NCBI GenBank assembly: GCA_018857735.1
Contig: JABMCL010000882.1
Span: 717,001-781,000, forward strand
DNA: 64,000 nt
Reading direction: 5' to 3'
From: Alviniconcha marisindica
Lineage: Eukaryota; Mollusca; Gastropoda; Provannidae
Positions 42,446 to 54,814 of this stretch are shown piece by piece. A program made the translations under genes and the position numbers. Positions within the stretch are counted from its first letter, which is position 1; every line of letters starts with the position of its first letter. Below the pieces are notes generated by a model that was not told where the DNA came from, made no database searches, and saw nothing but the letters and a program-made list of their open reading frames with translations.

Positions 42446-43007
42446 TGTTCCTACCTCTGCCCTAAACCTCTCCCCTAGTTACCCCCCCACCCCCTCTCCC
42501 CACCAATTCCAAATCCACTACCGCCAACACCATCACCCTGATACAACCGCAGTGGTTGACTGGGCGTAAAACACCGGTTTACTTACTTACCGCCTATAAG
42601 CAGAAAGCTTGTTGATGAGTCCATAACAGTTCATTGTATCTTTATTGTACATTGAATAAATTCTTGTTTAAACCGTTTGAGCTGTGGTTTGGAGCAGACT
42701 GGCTTTCATTGTATAGCTGTCCCCTCAGGACCCCATCCCTCTCCATATCCTGAAACCATGTATTATTAGTGTTATTTCTTTCTGCACCGATCTTTTGCAG
42801 TGACGACCCTGTGGATCGTATTCATTTGTGCATGACAGAAAATACTGACGCGGATGGTGATTGTTAATGCAGAACTTGTGCAGGTTGTGCACACACCAGA
42901 ATCACACTGATAATTACAATATAGTTGCAAACTTAAAACAGACAAATATGTATGTAGGGAGGTGCATGGTTTGTGGTTGCGTGGGGCCCTATGTTGGGTT
43001 CAAGTAA

Positions 43008-43011
<4 letters not shown>

Positions 43012-43046
<35 letters not shown>
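43012..43046. repeat. (GT)n microsatellite
   Basis: Short GT run followed by GCATGCATATG. Confidence 0.92.
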
Positions 43047-43048
<2 letters not shown>

Positions 43049-43084
43049 ATGCATATGTGTGTGTGCGCATGTGCACTCAATGTT

Positions 43085-43820
43085 GTTGTTTTTATTGGGG
43101 GGGGGGGGGGGGCATTTGGAAAAAAAATTTGTTGGGGGTTTTTTTTTTTTTAAAATTTTTTAAAAAATTTAAACTTCTTTTATTCTGTGTGACTGCTACC
43201 AAGCATTTAACTGATGTTTATGGCAAAAACTGCTTGCAAATTGTTTAATTTTAAAAGGGGTTTTGGGCCCCAGTGCCCTTAAAAAAATGAGGACATTGGT
43301 TTGTCCCCTTTCCCCCCCAAAAGTTTAAAACCCCCTTTCTTGATTAACCCCCCCTCCCCCCCCCCCCCCCCCCAACCCCCCCCCCAACCCCCCCCCCCCC
43401 CCCCACCCCTCCCCCCCCCCCCCCGCACCCCTTTGGGCCCCCCCCCCCCCCCCATCCCTCCCCCCCCCCCCACCCCCCATCACCCCCCGGGCCCCCCCCA
43501 CCTGTGGCCCCTGTAAACCCCCAGGCCCCCCACCCACCCCGTCCCACCCCGGGCCTCTGTCACATCCTCCCCCCCTCTGGACCTTTCCTCCCCCCCCCCC
43601 CCCCCCCCCCCCCCCCACCCCACCCCCCCCCCACTAAACCACCCGGGGCCCCACCCACCCACCCCCCCCCCCCCCCAACCCCCCCCCCCCCCCATACCCC
43701 TTTCCCCCCCAGGGCCCCCGTACCCCACCCCCCCCACCCCCCCCTACCCCCCTTTCTGCCCAATTCCCCCCCCCCCTACCCCCCCCCCCCTCCCCCCCCC
43801 CCCCCCCCAAGACACACAGT
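43085..43820. repeat. Poly-C-dominated block, likely poor assembly
   Basis: Long C runs are broken by ACCCC, TCCCC and GGGCCC fragments. On the left is a stretch where every base tends to be repeated (poly-T, A and G runs such as GGGGTTTTGGGCCCC). This texture is typical of unpolished single-molecule consensus over a homopolymer-rich region. Pro- and Gly-rich open frames here should be ignored. Confidence 0.75.
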
Positions 43821-44187
43821 CCCTCCTGGTGTTTTTAAAGGGCCGCCAAATACCTCCCTGTTAAACAAGCCTGAGGAAGGAAGCTATAGCTTTGCTTTCC
43901 ACTTTTCCAGCATTGTCAGCTGCTGGGAAGCAGTCTTGGCGGTTGAGGAAAGTTGTGAATGAATTAATGGAGCTAGTGAGCAGGAAAAAAGAAAAAGAAA
44001 ACCATTAGTATCAAGTCTCTCGGCATGTCATTTCATTTGCAGCTGCTTTCATTCAGCAATCTGGGAGAGAGACACACACACAGAGAGGGAGCAAAGGAAG
44101 AGAAATAACTGACTATGGATGAAGCTGCGTTTTTGCACTTTTGTGATGTGTGTGAAAAAATGTTTTGCGCAAAGGGGGAACTTGCGG

Positions 44188-44189
<2 letters not shown>

Positions 44190-44284
<95 letters not shown>
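44190..44284. repeat. 95-bp poly-G homopolymer
   Basis: A G run of about 95 bases with no interruption. The true length is uncertain in any sequencing technology. Confidence 0.9.
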
Positions 44285-44974
44285 CTGGGGGGGAATTTCG
44301 TGGTCTTTGGCCTCCAGACGCAAGTGGAGACCGATACACAATCACCTTTGACATTTGGAATTGGTATTATGTCTGTGGAAAGTCTGATGCCGATCTTTTT
44401 CTCAGACCAAAATAGGTTGAGAAGGGAGAGTACTCCCTTACTGGAGCGGCTATCGATATATAATACATACTTCATTACAAGGAAGTAGCTCTCTTCGCCT
44501 CCCACCCCCCCCCCCGTCCCCGCCCCCGCCCCACCTCTCCCCATTCCTTTCAGAGCTCACTAGTACCCCCTTCTGTTCCTGTCACCATCTGTCCGCCCAC
44601 GCAAAATATCACCCTTTCCTTGTCCCCTCCCACCCCCCCACCCCTCCACCCCCACCCTTCCCCAAAACAGTTTCAAAATTGGAATTTATGATTAGAATCG
44701 CCCAGAAGGGACAGAAATAACAATGTTACCAAAAGGAAATGTATGCTCTTCATCTTATGCCTCTTAAGAGGCCCCCCCCCCCCCCTCTTCCCGAAAACAA
44801 GCATGGGAATCTATATATATAATCTATTTATATATATGTGCAAGCTATTAGCTAAAATCAGACTATTTTGAGGGTGCAAAATAAATTAGGCTTGCTTTGA
44901 GAGTGTGTGAAAGCTTACCCCGAATTAATCATGATCTTTTGGATGTGTTGTTCAGGATGGTCATAGAGCTCGCT

Positions 44975-45187
44975 CTCTCTCCCCCTCCCCCTCTCTCTCT
45001 CCCCCCCTCTCTCTCTCTCTCCTTCCTCTATTCCTTTCACTCTTCTCTCTCTTAAACCTTTATCCTTGCGTAATTAAAGTTCAGTCAGTCTCTTTCTCTC
45101 TCTCTCCTTTCGCTTTTCTCTCCTGTGCCGTTCACAATCTCTCTCTCTCTCTCTCCTGTGCCATTCACAATCTCTCCTGTGCCGTTC

Positions 45188-45259
<72 letters not shown>

Positions 45260-45510
45260 CCTTCTTCCTCTTCTTCTTTCCTGTGCCGTTCACAATCTTT
45301 CTCTCTCCTCCTTCTTCCTCTTCTTCTCTCCTGTGCCGCTCTCTCTCTCTCTTTCTTCCTCTTCTTCTCTCCTGTGCCGTTCACAATCTCTCTCTCTACT
45401 TCCTCCTTCTTCCTCTTCTTCTCTCCTGTGCCGTTCACAGTCTCTCCCTCTTTCTCTCTCCGCCCCCCCCCCCCTCCCCCCCTCCTTCTCTCTTCTCTCC
45501 TGTGCCGTTC

Positions 45511-45604
<94 letters not shown>

Positions 45605-45850
45605 TACTTCCTTCCTTCTTCCTCTTCTTTTCAACTGTCGTTCTCTCTCTCTCTCTCCTCCCCCCCCCCCCAACCTCCCTTATTTCTTCTTCTTCTCTCC
45701 TGTGCTTCACATCCTACTTCCTCCTTCTTCCTTTCTTTCTCTCCTGTCCGTTTCACAGTCTCTCTCTCTCTCTCTCTCCTCTCCCTCCACCCCCCCACCC
45801 CCAAACCTCCCTCTTCTTCTTCTTCTTCTCTCCTGTGCCGTTCACAATCT
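44975..45850. repeat. CT-rich array with recurrent TGTGCCGTTCACA core
   Basis: CT microsatellite mixed with roughly ten copies of CTCCTGTGCCGTTCACAATC (variants AGTCTC, CCATTC), plus CTTCCTCTTCTTC spacers. It is a compound minisatellite. The Ser/Leu/Pro frame of about 316 codons starting at 45125 follows the repeats and is not a gene in my view. Confidence 0.85.
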
Positions 45851-46081
45851 CACGTGCTCCGAATCCCTTCTCACCCTCTGTCGCTCACCCTCCTCCCTGT
45901 CGTGATGAAATCCAGCCCTCGTTCTTGGTCAAGATCGATATTTAGCCGCTTTCCGTCTTGCTCTGCGTGGATTGGTGGAGACGGCTTGGGCGGAGGAGGG
46001 GTGCTGGGGACTTTCACTTCCCATTCCCAACTGCGGTATATATACAGGTCGTTGACCGTTACTTGCTGTGTCTGAGAGAGA

Positions 46082-46500
46082 GAGAGAGAGAGAGGGGGTG
46101 GGGGGTGGGTGGGCTGCCTGCCTGCATGCATGTCCAGCCCGCTGCTGCTGTGGTTGGCGGTGATCGTGTGTGCGACAGACTCGAGAGTGCTGACTGTGTG
46201 TGCGTGCGTGCGTGCGTGCGTGTGTGTGTGTGTGCGTGCGTGTGTGTGTGTGTGTGTGAGTGTGTGAGTGTGTGAAAGAGGGAGGGGGTGAGAGTGTGTG
46301 TGTGAGAGATAGAGAGAGGAGGAGTGGTGTGTGTGTGAGAAATGAGGGGGGGTGAGTTGTGTTTGTGTGTGAAGAGAGAGAAGAGGGGGGGGTAGAGGTG
46401 TGTGTGTGTGTGAGAGAGAGAGGGAGTGTGTGGTGTGTGAGAGAGAGAGGGGGGAGGGGAGTGTGTGTGTGAGAGAAAGAGGAGAGAGAACCGTGTGTTC
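46082..46500. repeat. GA/GT-rich compound repeat
   Basis: GA run at 46075-46094, GTGCGTGC run at 46196-46260, then alternating GTGTGAGAGAG words to about 46490. Confidence 0.88.
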
Positions 46501-46985
46501 GCGCTCGTGTGTAGGTCTGTGACAACTATGCCTGTGTGTCCTTTGTCGCATTCATGTCCATGTGTTTCTGTTGAAGGTGAGGGGGAGTGGGATGGGGAGA
46601 GGGGGAAAAGGGTGGGGGAGGGTGGTGTACATGGAGGAGGGAATGGGGGGGGGGGGGGAGATCAGACAGTTTTAATGGGGGGGCGGGGGAGGTCGATGTT
46701 TCTGATGCCGTCTAACATGCTGCACTCCTAAGTGAGCAAATGGTGAAATTGGAATTTGAAGGGGTCGGGGTGGGAAGGGAGGGGGGGGCGCGTTGGGTTC
46801 AAAGCGAGGATAAGGTTGTCAGGACTCAAACTGCCTTGGCACTGGGATTGGGAACAACCCCCTCCCACCCCACCCCACCTACCCGAAACATGGATTGTGA
46901 CCAGTTTGCAGTAACAGCGGTGTTTTATCTCAAGACGTGCAGTTTAAAAAGGGAGCCGGGGAGATCGATATTCCCCCTTTCCCCC

Positions 46986-47017
<32 letters not shown>

Positions 47018-47364
47018 CTCTCTTCTTCCTCTTGTCTTTGGGGAATTGAAATAAAAGCGTGACAGCGACGTTGTCTCAGTTGCTATAGTGATGGTATCTC
47101 TGTGAACTTGCGAACATGCTGCCTATGCGCTGACATTCGTTGAGTGGGGGGGGGGGGGGGGGGGGCAACTGATAGGTTTTTGTGTGTGTGGTTATGCCTA
47201 GAGCCTTTATTACGTGTGTGTGTGTGTGTGTGGTTACGCCTAGAGCCTTTATCACGTTTGTGTGTGTGTGGTTATGCCTAGAGGCTTTGTATCATGTTCT
47301 GTGACACCAGGGCCTTTTTGTGAAACTCGGAGTTAAACCACTTAACCAGTCAAAGCAAGACGGT

Positions 47365-47460
47365 ATAGTTCAGGAGCTGTGTGAGAGTCGAGGTAGCCGT
47401 CCTGGGCTGTCCATCCTAAAGAGCCTTCTGGTTTCCATGGATGTAAAGGATTATTGAAGG
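47365..47460 (+). repeat. Dispersed ~110-bp repeat, copy 2
   Basis: TTCAGGAGCTGTGTGAGAGT, CGTCCTGGGCTGTCC and GTTTCCATGGATGTAAAGGA parallel the 1320-1430 copy. Confidence 0.6.
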
Positions 47461-47624
47461 GTGCTTCGGCATTGGTCACAACTTGTCCCTAATATGTCAA
47501 CTGACATCCGAGGACATTAAGCATCACTTCATCAAGCAAGACGGTCTCTGTGTTAAATTTAAAGAATACATGTAGAAGGTGTGTTTTTTCTCATAAAGTT
47601 CTAGTTGTGTTGTTCTTACTTAAG

Positions 47625-47790
47625 ATGTATGCACCTTCTCAACAACTCCGTTCTTCTGCTGACACTCACACGTTGTGCATCCATTCTGACTACACCAAAA
47701 CCTATGGCCAGCATGCCATTTCATACTCTGCGCAAACTCTAGAATAGCCTCTCAAAAACTACCAAATCTTCCATAACAAATCCCCAGCTT
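47625..47790 (+). mobile_element. Degenerate LINE reverse-transcriptase C-terminal fragment
   Basis: Frame near 47630-47745 reads QQLRSSADTHTLCIHSDYTK then TYGQHAISYSAQTLE and a stop. This parallels the L-R-S-S-(S/A)-D...K-T-Y-G-x-(R/H)-A-(F/I)-S-Y motif before the WNSLP signature of CR1/L2-type LINEs. Confidence 0.6.
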
Positions 47791-48014
47791 TGTCTATAAT
47801 TTTAACTGTTGTGTGTGTGTGACATACGGGTGTCAGTGTTGCTATGAGGTGAATTTAGTATTTTTCTCTCTCTCTCTCTCTGATCATTGTGTTTTTAATG
47901 TGTGTGTGTGTGTGTGCATTTTTTGTTTATTTTGTAGTGGCTGTTTAATACAGTACACATTTTGATGATTGCAATGCGCAGTGTGTATATTATTACTAAG
48001 CTAAGAAAACTAAA

Positions 48015-48345
48015 ATAAGAATGCTAGCGTTTTAAAACAAGATCCAAACACATAAAAGGTTCAAAAGAACACTATTTTATTAAGACAAAAACACAATCTG
48101 CCAAAATGATTAGCACAAAAACACAATCTGCGAAACAAGCAGATTGTGTTTTTGTCCTAATAAATAGCATTCTTTTGAACCTTTTATGTACTAAGCTAAG
48201 AGCTTGCACAAGACACAGATTGTGTTTTTGTCCTAATAAATAGCGTTCTTTTTTTTCCAAAATTAAAAAAGGTTTTTTTCCTTTTGAACCTTTTATGTAC
48301 AAACTAAGAGCTTGCCAAACACACAAAAATTGCTTTTTTATTAAA
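48015..48345. mobile_element. Foldback/MITE family, rearranged copy
   Basis: The left arm has AAACAAGATCCAAACACATA, AAAGGTTCAAAAGAA and AAAAACACAATCTGC. The right arm, GCAGATTGTGTTTTTGTCCT, AATAAATAGCATTCTTTTGA and ACCTTTTATGTA, occurs twice, the second copy carrying an insertion. The right arm has been duplicated in tandem. Confidence 0.75.
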
Positions 48346-48779
48346 TGATTCTTTTACCTTTTTGTTGGTTGGGGAGAGAATTAGGCAGTACCTTATATTA
48401 TAGGGGGGAACTGTTACTTTTTGTGGGGACTTCAGGGGTGTGTGTGTGTGGAGATGGGGGGGATGTGATGGGGTACCTGTATATGCTGGAGGGGGGGGGG
48501 TTTAATTTTTGTGAAGAGGCTTCGGATTGTTGTGAATTTAAAAACCCTGATGGGGGGGGGGAATTTTCAAAAGGTTTGGGACTTGGGGGGGGTGGGGAAG
48601 GTTCCAAGGGAGGGGGACTGACTGTAATTGGGTCGCGTATCGATTGGGGAGCGGGCCGCCACACCGTTTTTGCCGCAGTTGTCGTTCGTGCCTGCACTGG
48701 TCCCTTACTGCCCTGCCCTGAGCTCCTGTCCTGTGCTAACACTTCGGTTTGGGTGCCGTTAGGGTTGGGTGTGTGAGGG

Positions 48780-48865
48780 AGGAGAGACAGAGGGGGTAGA
48801 GAGAGAGAGAGAGGGGGGGGGGAGAGAGAGAGTGTGTGTATGAAAGAGTGTGTGCGGAAGAGAGA

Positions 48866-48896
<31 letters not shown>

Positions 48897-49105
48897 GGAG
48901 AGAGAGAGAGTGTAGTGTGTGTGTGTGTGTGTGTGTGAAGGAGAGAGAGAGTGTAGTTTGTGTTTGTGCTCACGTGTTGTGTGCGTATGAAACAAAGAGA
49001 GTATGTGTGTGTGTGTGCACGCGTGTACTAGATAGAGATGTCAGTGTGAGTGAGGCAAGTGTATATGTGTACGCATAATGAGAGAGAGAGAGAGAGAGAG
49101 AGAGG
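48780..49105. repeat. GA and GT compound repeats
   Basis: GA runs, GT run at 48868-48893, near-identical GTGTGAAGGAGAGAGAGAG blocks repeated, then GA at 49079-49104. Confidence 0.88.
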
Positions 49106-49849
49106 TGTGTATGGTTTTCAGAGGAGAATTTCCTCAAAAGGCAAAATACCACTGAAAAGCTACTCTAAGTAGTCTGGTGTCTTCATGTTTCTTGAAAAAT
49201 CGCATGAGTCTTGTGTAATGGTTTGTTATCGCTTTTTGTCACTTTGGGCCAGAGATAGAGAGATTGACTGACTGAATAACTCAACTTTATTACATCACGA
49301 ATGCCTGTCGGAGAACACTGTCCATGATACAGAAACAACACAAGGACAGGGTGCAGAAAAACAAAGAGAGAGGGAGAACTCGAATTTGAAAACTTTATTT
49401 ACAAGGATTGTAGTTTAGGTTCAGTCAAAACCTGTGTAACAACTAGTCCTTGCTAAGCTACTGATGAGTAATAATTAGAAAACAAATGTACAAAGCATCA
49501 TTTATATATACATACGTGTGTGTGTGTGCGCGCGCGCGCGTGGGAGAGAGAGAGAGGGACGGACCGACGGACGGACGGACGGAATGACAGACAAACAGAA
49601 GGAGGGAGAGGTGTCAGTGTGTTTGTGCACGTGCTTACCACTCCGAGGGGCGGAACCAGTGGCAGCACGTGCTGTTTCGTAAACCCGCTGTGTCTTTGGG
49701 AAGGTGAAGGCTGAATGCCGAGGCGGCTCCAGGATAGATTATGTGGACGAATGGCAGATGTATCTGGTCTCACTATTCCGTAATGGAGGGACAGTTCCAC
49801 GGCAGCTGTCTGGAATCGATGCTAACCTCGCAGGGTTATGGCTGATAGA

Positions 49850-51360
49850 TTCACACACCTCCCCCCCCCCCCCCCGACCTCCGTTAACACCAGCGCCAGC
49901 TGTACATCAGGTCTGAGACAGAGTGAGGACCCACCCTTCCGTTCCCCAGCATGTGTATCAACTTTGAGACAACATCCGCCACCCGCCCTCCTCAGGCAGT
50001 GTGTGCCAGTTTTGAGAAAATTTTCCCCCCCCCCCCAAAAAAAATTTAAAAGTAATTCCCCCCCACCATCTCTCCCCATTCAACATCAGCATTGAGAGAG
50101 AGTGGATCAGCATCAGACAACATGAGTTTGCCCCCCCCCAACCACCCCCCACCCCCCACCCATCTTTGAACAACCCCCACACCTCCCATTCGCAAGTTGA
50201 GTGGGCCCCCCCCCCACCACCACCATGCACGTTGACCCGCTTTCCCCCCCCAAACCCCCACCCTCACCATCTAGTCATCAGACAGTTTGAGCTCCCCCCA
50301 CTCTCATCCCCACCATGTAGGTATGAAGTTTGAGACAGCTTACCTCCCCCACCCCCCCCCCCCCCCCTCACCATCTAGCCATCAGACAGCAGTGAGCTCC
50401 CCTCACTCTCATCCCCACCATGTATGTAACAAGTCTGAGACCCCCCCCACACACACACCCCTTTCCCCCCCCCTCCCCAGCCCCAAAAGCTGATCCCCCC
50501 CCCATCCCCCCATTTTGTAACAAGTTTGAGAATTACCCCCCACTTCCCCCCCCCGGTCACCATCTAGCCATCAGACAGCAGTGAGCTCCCCTCACTCTCA
50601 TCCCCACCATTATGAACAATTCAACCCCCCCACACACACACACTTCCCTACCTCACCATCTAGCCATCAGACAGCATTGAGCCCACCCACTCACCCCCTC
50701 CATGTATGTAACACGTTTGAGACGGCCACCCCCCCCCCCCTCCGTCACCACGCCATCCGACAGCAGAGCTCCCCTCACCCCACCCCCACCATGTATACTG
50801 AAAAAGTTTGAGCCAGCCCCCCCCCCACACACACCCCATCTAGCCGTCGGACAGCAGTGAGCCCCCCCCCACCTCATCCACACCTTATGTATCAAGCTTA
50901 ACACACCCCCCCCCCACCATCTGGCCTTAGACAGCCTGAGGCCCCCCCCCCACCCCCCACCATGCCTGTTTGTTTGAGACATCCCCCCCCCCCCCCCTTT
51001 TCCCCATCTGTGCATATTAGCCTTGAAACAGCTAAACCCCCCCCCCCACTCCCCGGCATCTGTGCATATTGCCTTGAAACAGCCCCCCCCCCCCCCATCT
51101 TATTCCCACCATGATGTTTGTTTGAGAAGCTTACCCCCCCCCCCCATCTGTATTTTACCCTTGAAAAAACCCCCCCCCAGCCCCCACCCCACCCCCCCTT
51201 ACCACATAAAGTTTGAGAATCCCCCGGCATCTGGCATATTACCCTTTAAAAACACCCCCCCCCTCCCCCTTGGTGGTGCACCCCCCACCCCCATTTGTAA
51301 AGTCAGACAGCCACCTCCCCCCCCCCACCCCCCCCCACCATCTATTTTAACGGGGCGCCT
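49850..51360. repeat. C-rich minisatellite, about 15 or more units
   Basis: A degenerate unit of about 70-100 bp: CACCATCTAGCCATCAGACA, GCAGTGAGCTCCCCTCACTC, ACCATGTATGTAACAAGTTT, GAGACA and a poly-C run of 7-20 bases. Unit length varies mainly through the C run. The minus strand carries many G runs of eight or more. Pro- or Gly-rich frames here are artefacts. Confidence 0.85.
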
Positions 51361-51584
51361 GAAGTGAAGAAGGAGAGGCTTGCATGTGTTGTGGGGCTTC
51401 GTCTTGTTTTTGGGGCAGGTGTTGTGTGTGTGGGGGAAAGGGGGTGGGGGGGATCAGAGCCGGAAAGTCCCAAGATAGGGCACACCAAGAATGTGAACAT
51501 GAGGGGTTGTCTTGCATTAGGTATATCGGACTGATATGCCTTATATATATATATATATATATCAGGGTCACGGTGTTCTATCAT

Positions 51585-51690
51585 TCAGAGTTCAGGAACT
51601 GTGCGATTAAAAAAGAGGTGGACGTCCTGGGCTCCCGGTCCCTGGTAGTCGTTATGGTCTCTGTGGAGGTGAAGTGACATTTGAAGGAGA
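51585..51690 (+). repeat. Dispersed ~110-bp repeat, copy 3
   Basis: GAGTTCAGGAACTGTGCGAT, GGACGTCCTGGGCTCCCGGT and TCTCTGTGGAGGTGAAGTGA parallel the 1320 and 47365 copies. Confidence 0.55.
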
Positions 51691-52539
51691 AGTCCTGTTA
51701 TTCTGTGGGACAGTACAGGGGAAAGGAGAGGGGGGAGGGGGGTAGTCAAGTCTTATGTTAATGTCCCCTCAACTGCACAGCCTAACCGCCGGGGGGGGGG
51801 GGGGGGGGAGAGGGAGGGTGTGGGTTTTATCCACATGCACAGACATGCAGTGGGTGAAAAGGCATGGTTTTCTCTCATGTACAGTGTCAGCGCATGCTCC
51901 AGCTTTCATATTCCTGTCCTCGGATTGTGCAAGGTGCCTCGGGTGTTTGAAGGTCTATATTGCTAGGTATGTTTGTTTCAGCTGTGCTAGTAGTGTGGGT
52001 GGGTGGGTAGGTGGTGTACAAACTATGTGTGTGTGTGTGGGGGGGGTCTGTGTACAAACTACATGTGTGTATTTGTTTGTGTGTGTGAGAGAGAGAGTGT
52101 GTGTGTACATGTGTGAGAGAGAGAGTGTGTGTGTGTGTGTGTGTGAGCAAGAGAGTGCATGGGGGGGGGGTGGGATTGGTACAATATGCTGTGCATTAAT
52201 GCTTGAGAATTCAGTCATTTTTTAGCCTGGTTTTTCCTGGTGTCGATTCTTGCAGGTGTAGTGTTCTTGGTCTTAATTGCAGGTTTCATATACCAAGAAA
52301 TTTAAGGTAAACTGTAGCCTAGTAGCAAGTACAGCATAAAAACCTACATTTAGCAGTTAAGGGTATCATGTAGTAGTATCCCATGGGGATCATTCAGTTA
52401 ACCACAACTTACAAACCTGTCGCAGTGGTCGATGGAAAGATGCGTTGATTTCTTTTTATGCACTCTGTAATTGGGGGGGGGGGGGGATATTTTTATCTAT
52501 TTGAATCACTTGTCAGTTGGCCTGTATGACTCAGTGTCT

Positions 52540-53000
52540 TGGTATTGTTTTGGCAAAATCTTCAGAACTGTTCACCCTTTTGTAACCAAATTCATTATAA
52601 TGGCACATCATCATGGTCTGGAATGTCATGTGAAAAGATTGGTTGCATAATTGTAATCAAAATAGGACTGTCTAAGTTTCTCTCAGAGCTACTGAACTGC
52701 TGATCCTTTGTTGTGATGGTGTGTTATCATGATCCAGAATGTCACGCGAAAAGATTGGTTATTCTCAAGGTCCAGGTCATTGCATATAATAAAAGTATGA
52801 CTCTGCAGATCTGCTGAACTGCTGATCCTTTTGGAACCAAACTTAGTGTGATTGTACGTCATCATAATCTGGGATTTTCTCTCGTGAAAAGATTGAATTG
52901 CTGTGTTCAAGGTCAAGGTCACAGTGCGGGTTCATACTTCATTTATACTTTTTTGTACCACTGATCTCTTAGCAACCAAAATAGGTGTGCTGCTGTACTT
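52540..53000. repeat. ~130-bp degenerate tandem repeat with TCAAGGTCA words
   Basis: Three to four units with CTGATCCTTTTGGAACCAAA, CATCATAATCTGG and CGTGAAAAGATTG. The last unit contains TTCAAGGTCAAGGTCACAGT. Earlier units have decayed versions such as TCAAGGTCCAGGTCA. Confidence 0.7.
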
Positions 53001-53464
53001 ATTACTAATAACCAGACCAAGTGCAAACAAAAAAGGCTTAGAAAAGTGACTTAGAGTATCACTAGGCACACAAGAGGAGGTATTTTGCCATACAAAGTGA
53101 CAAACACTGTTTGCTTGGGAGGTGACCATGACACTCTCTTTTGAGGTTTGACTTGTAGGGTAGACCATATGCCATGTGTATCAGCTGGTGAGCTAGTAAC
53201 CACCAAGGAGTTTGTTCCTGTAGAACTAACAATAAAAGCAGCACAAAGGCTTTATGTGAATGCTGAATGAATGTTCTTTCCCGGTTTGCATATTATATCT
53301 GAGCAATAATGTTTATGTCTTGAAATTGTAGGAGTCGGCTGTGATGTTTGTAGTTGATAATATGTGATTGTTGGTGTATTTTGTGTGTCATTTCCACAAA
53401 ACTATGTCAGGTTTTATACTTGAATTATGTAGAATGTACCATGTTGTATAGGAATCATCATCAC

Positions 53465-53669
53465 ACACGCACACGCACACACACACACACACACACACAC
53501 CAAAAACAAAAACCTACGATCCACATGTGTATCTGGTTGGATAAAATGACAGCCTCGTTAATCACTCTATTCCATTGTGCTAGTGTTCAGATAGTGTTTG
53601 CTAGTGTTTTTCACTTTAATTTCACACACACACACACACACACCCACACTCACACACACTTTGTCTCTT

Positions 53670-53709
<40 letters not shown>

Positions 53710-53754
53710 TGCCATGTTTTTAACTTTCACACACAAACACACGCACGCACGCAC

Positions 53755-53820
<66 letters not shown>
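53465..53820. repeat. Cluster of CA microsatellites
   Basis: CA runs at 53465-53501, 53623-53706 (interrupted) and 53757-53820. Confidence 0.94.
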
Positions 53821-53823
<3 letters not shown>

Positions 53824-53883
53824 TAATCTCTCAAGATCGCTAATCCATGTCGGTCTCTGGACAGGTCGCCAGGGAACAATAAC

Positions 53884-53965
53884 GTGTGTGTGTGTGCGTG
53901 CGTGCGTGCGCCCGTGTGCGTGCGTGTGTGTGTGTGTGTGTGCGTGTGCGCGCGCGCGTGTGTGT
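53884..53965. repeat. (GT)n with GCGC interruptions
   Basis: GT-rich run about 60 bp after the 53757-53820 CA run. The two are complementary and could pair. Confidence 0.92.
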
Positions 53966-54814
53966 AGCAAACGAACAGTTCCGTGAGATTGTGCAATGGG
54001 TCTGCAGCAGCTCACCTGCTCAATGACAATAATCACGACACGCTAACCACTGCGCCACATCCGCTAACTCCTGCCATGAATACCTGGGAGCGAGTCCCAA
54101 CTACTTACGTGGTTCTAGCCAGGTGGGCTGACGGCTGGGAACGTGTTCTTACCTGTTTATCCCACCCCCCCCCCCCCAGCCGTAGAGTTCTCCAGAGCGT
54201 CGCTCTGCTCTCTACCCCCTCCCCCCCCCCGCCCCCCTACCACCACCACCCCCAAACAACCCCCCATGCCTGAAGGTGTGCGTAATCCGCACGTTTTTCG
54301 CAGTAGGGGAATGTGCTGACTAGACCGAGTCTGGTTGCCTTCTCAAGCAAACCTCGGAGCAGTTTTCGTTGAACAGCCGGGTTTTGCTGTGGCAGTTGCA
54401 GTCAGTTATTAGTCGAGAGGTCTTGTGAGAGTCTCGCGTAATAATTAGTAACGGCTGGAGTGTGGCCGGGTGCATGCACTCAAAAGAGGGTCGAGTGGAA
54501 AGTACAAAAGTAGGCGGTCGGCAAGTTTTGAGCGCGAGCAAGCTGAGCTAGTTCATTCATGCCCTGAATAGGAAGTCTGATTGCCGCTAATAATATGTCA
54601 GCCCGACAGCTGAGGACATTAAGCCCCACATCATCGTCAGGAAGTTTGGATCTCTCTCGGCTTTCGAGGGTGATTGCTTATGACTTCAAACTGAAATGTT
54701 CTGTCAGATGAAGGACTGTGTCTCGGTGCAGTCTAGTCTGTAAAAAAAATTCCCCCCCCCCCCCCCCCCCTTCTTCTGCCCCATGTGAGATTAGTTTTGA
54801 AATTTGCGTCTGCC

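Noticed and set aside
43301..43962. Pro-rich (plus) and Gly-rich (minus) open frames
   Set aside because: They are produced by poly-C/poly-G runs in low-quality sequence.
45125..46075. Plus-strand open frame of 316 codons, Ser/Leu/Pro-rich
   Set aside because: It follows CT and CTT microsatellite units that lack stop codons. There is no protein-like composition and no splice context.
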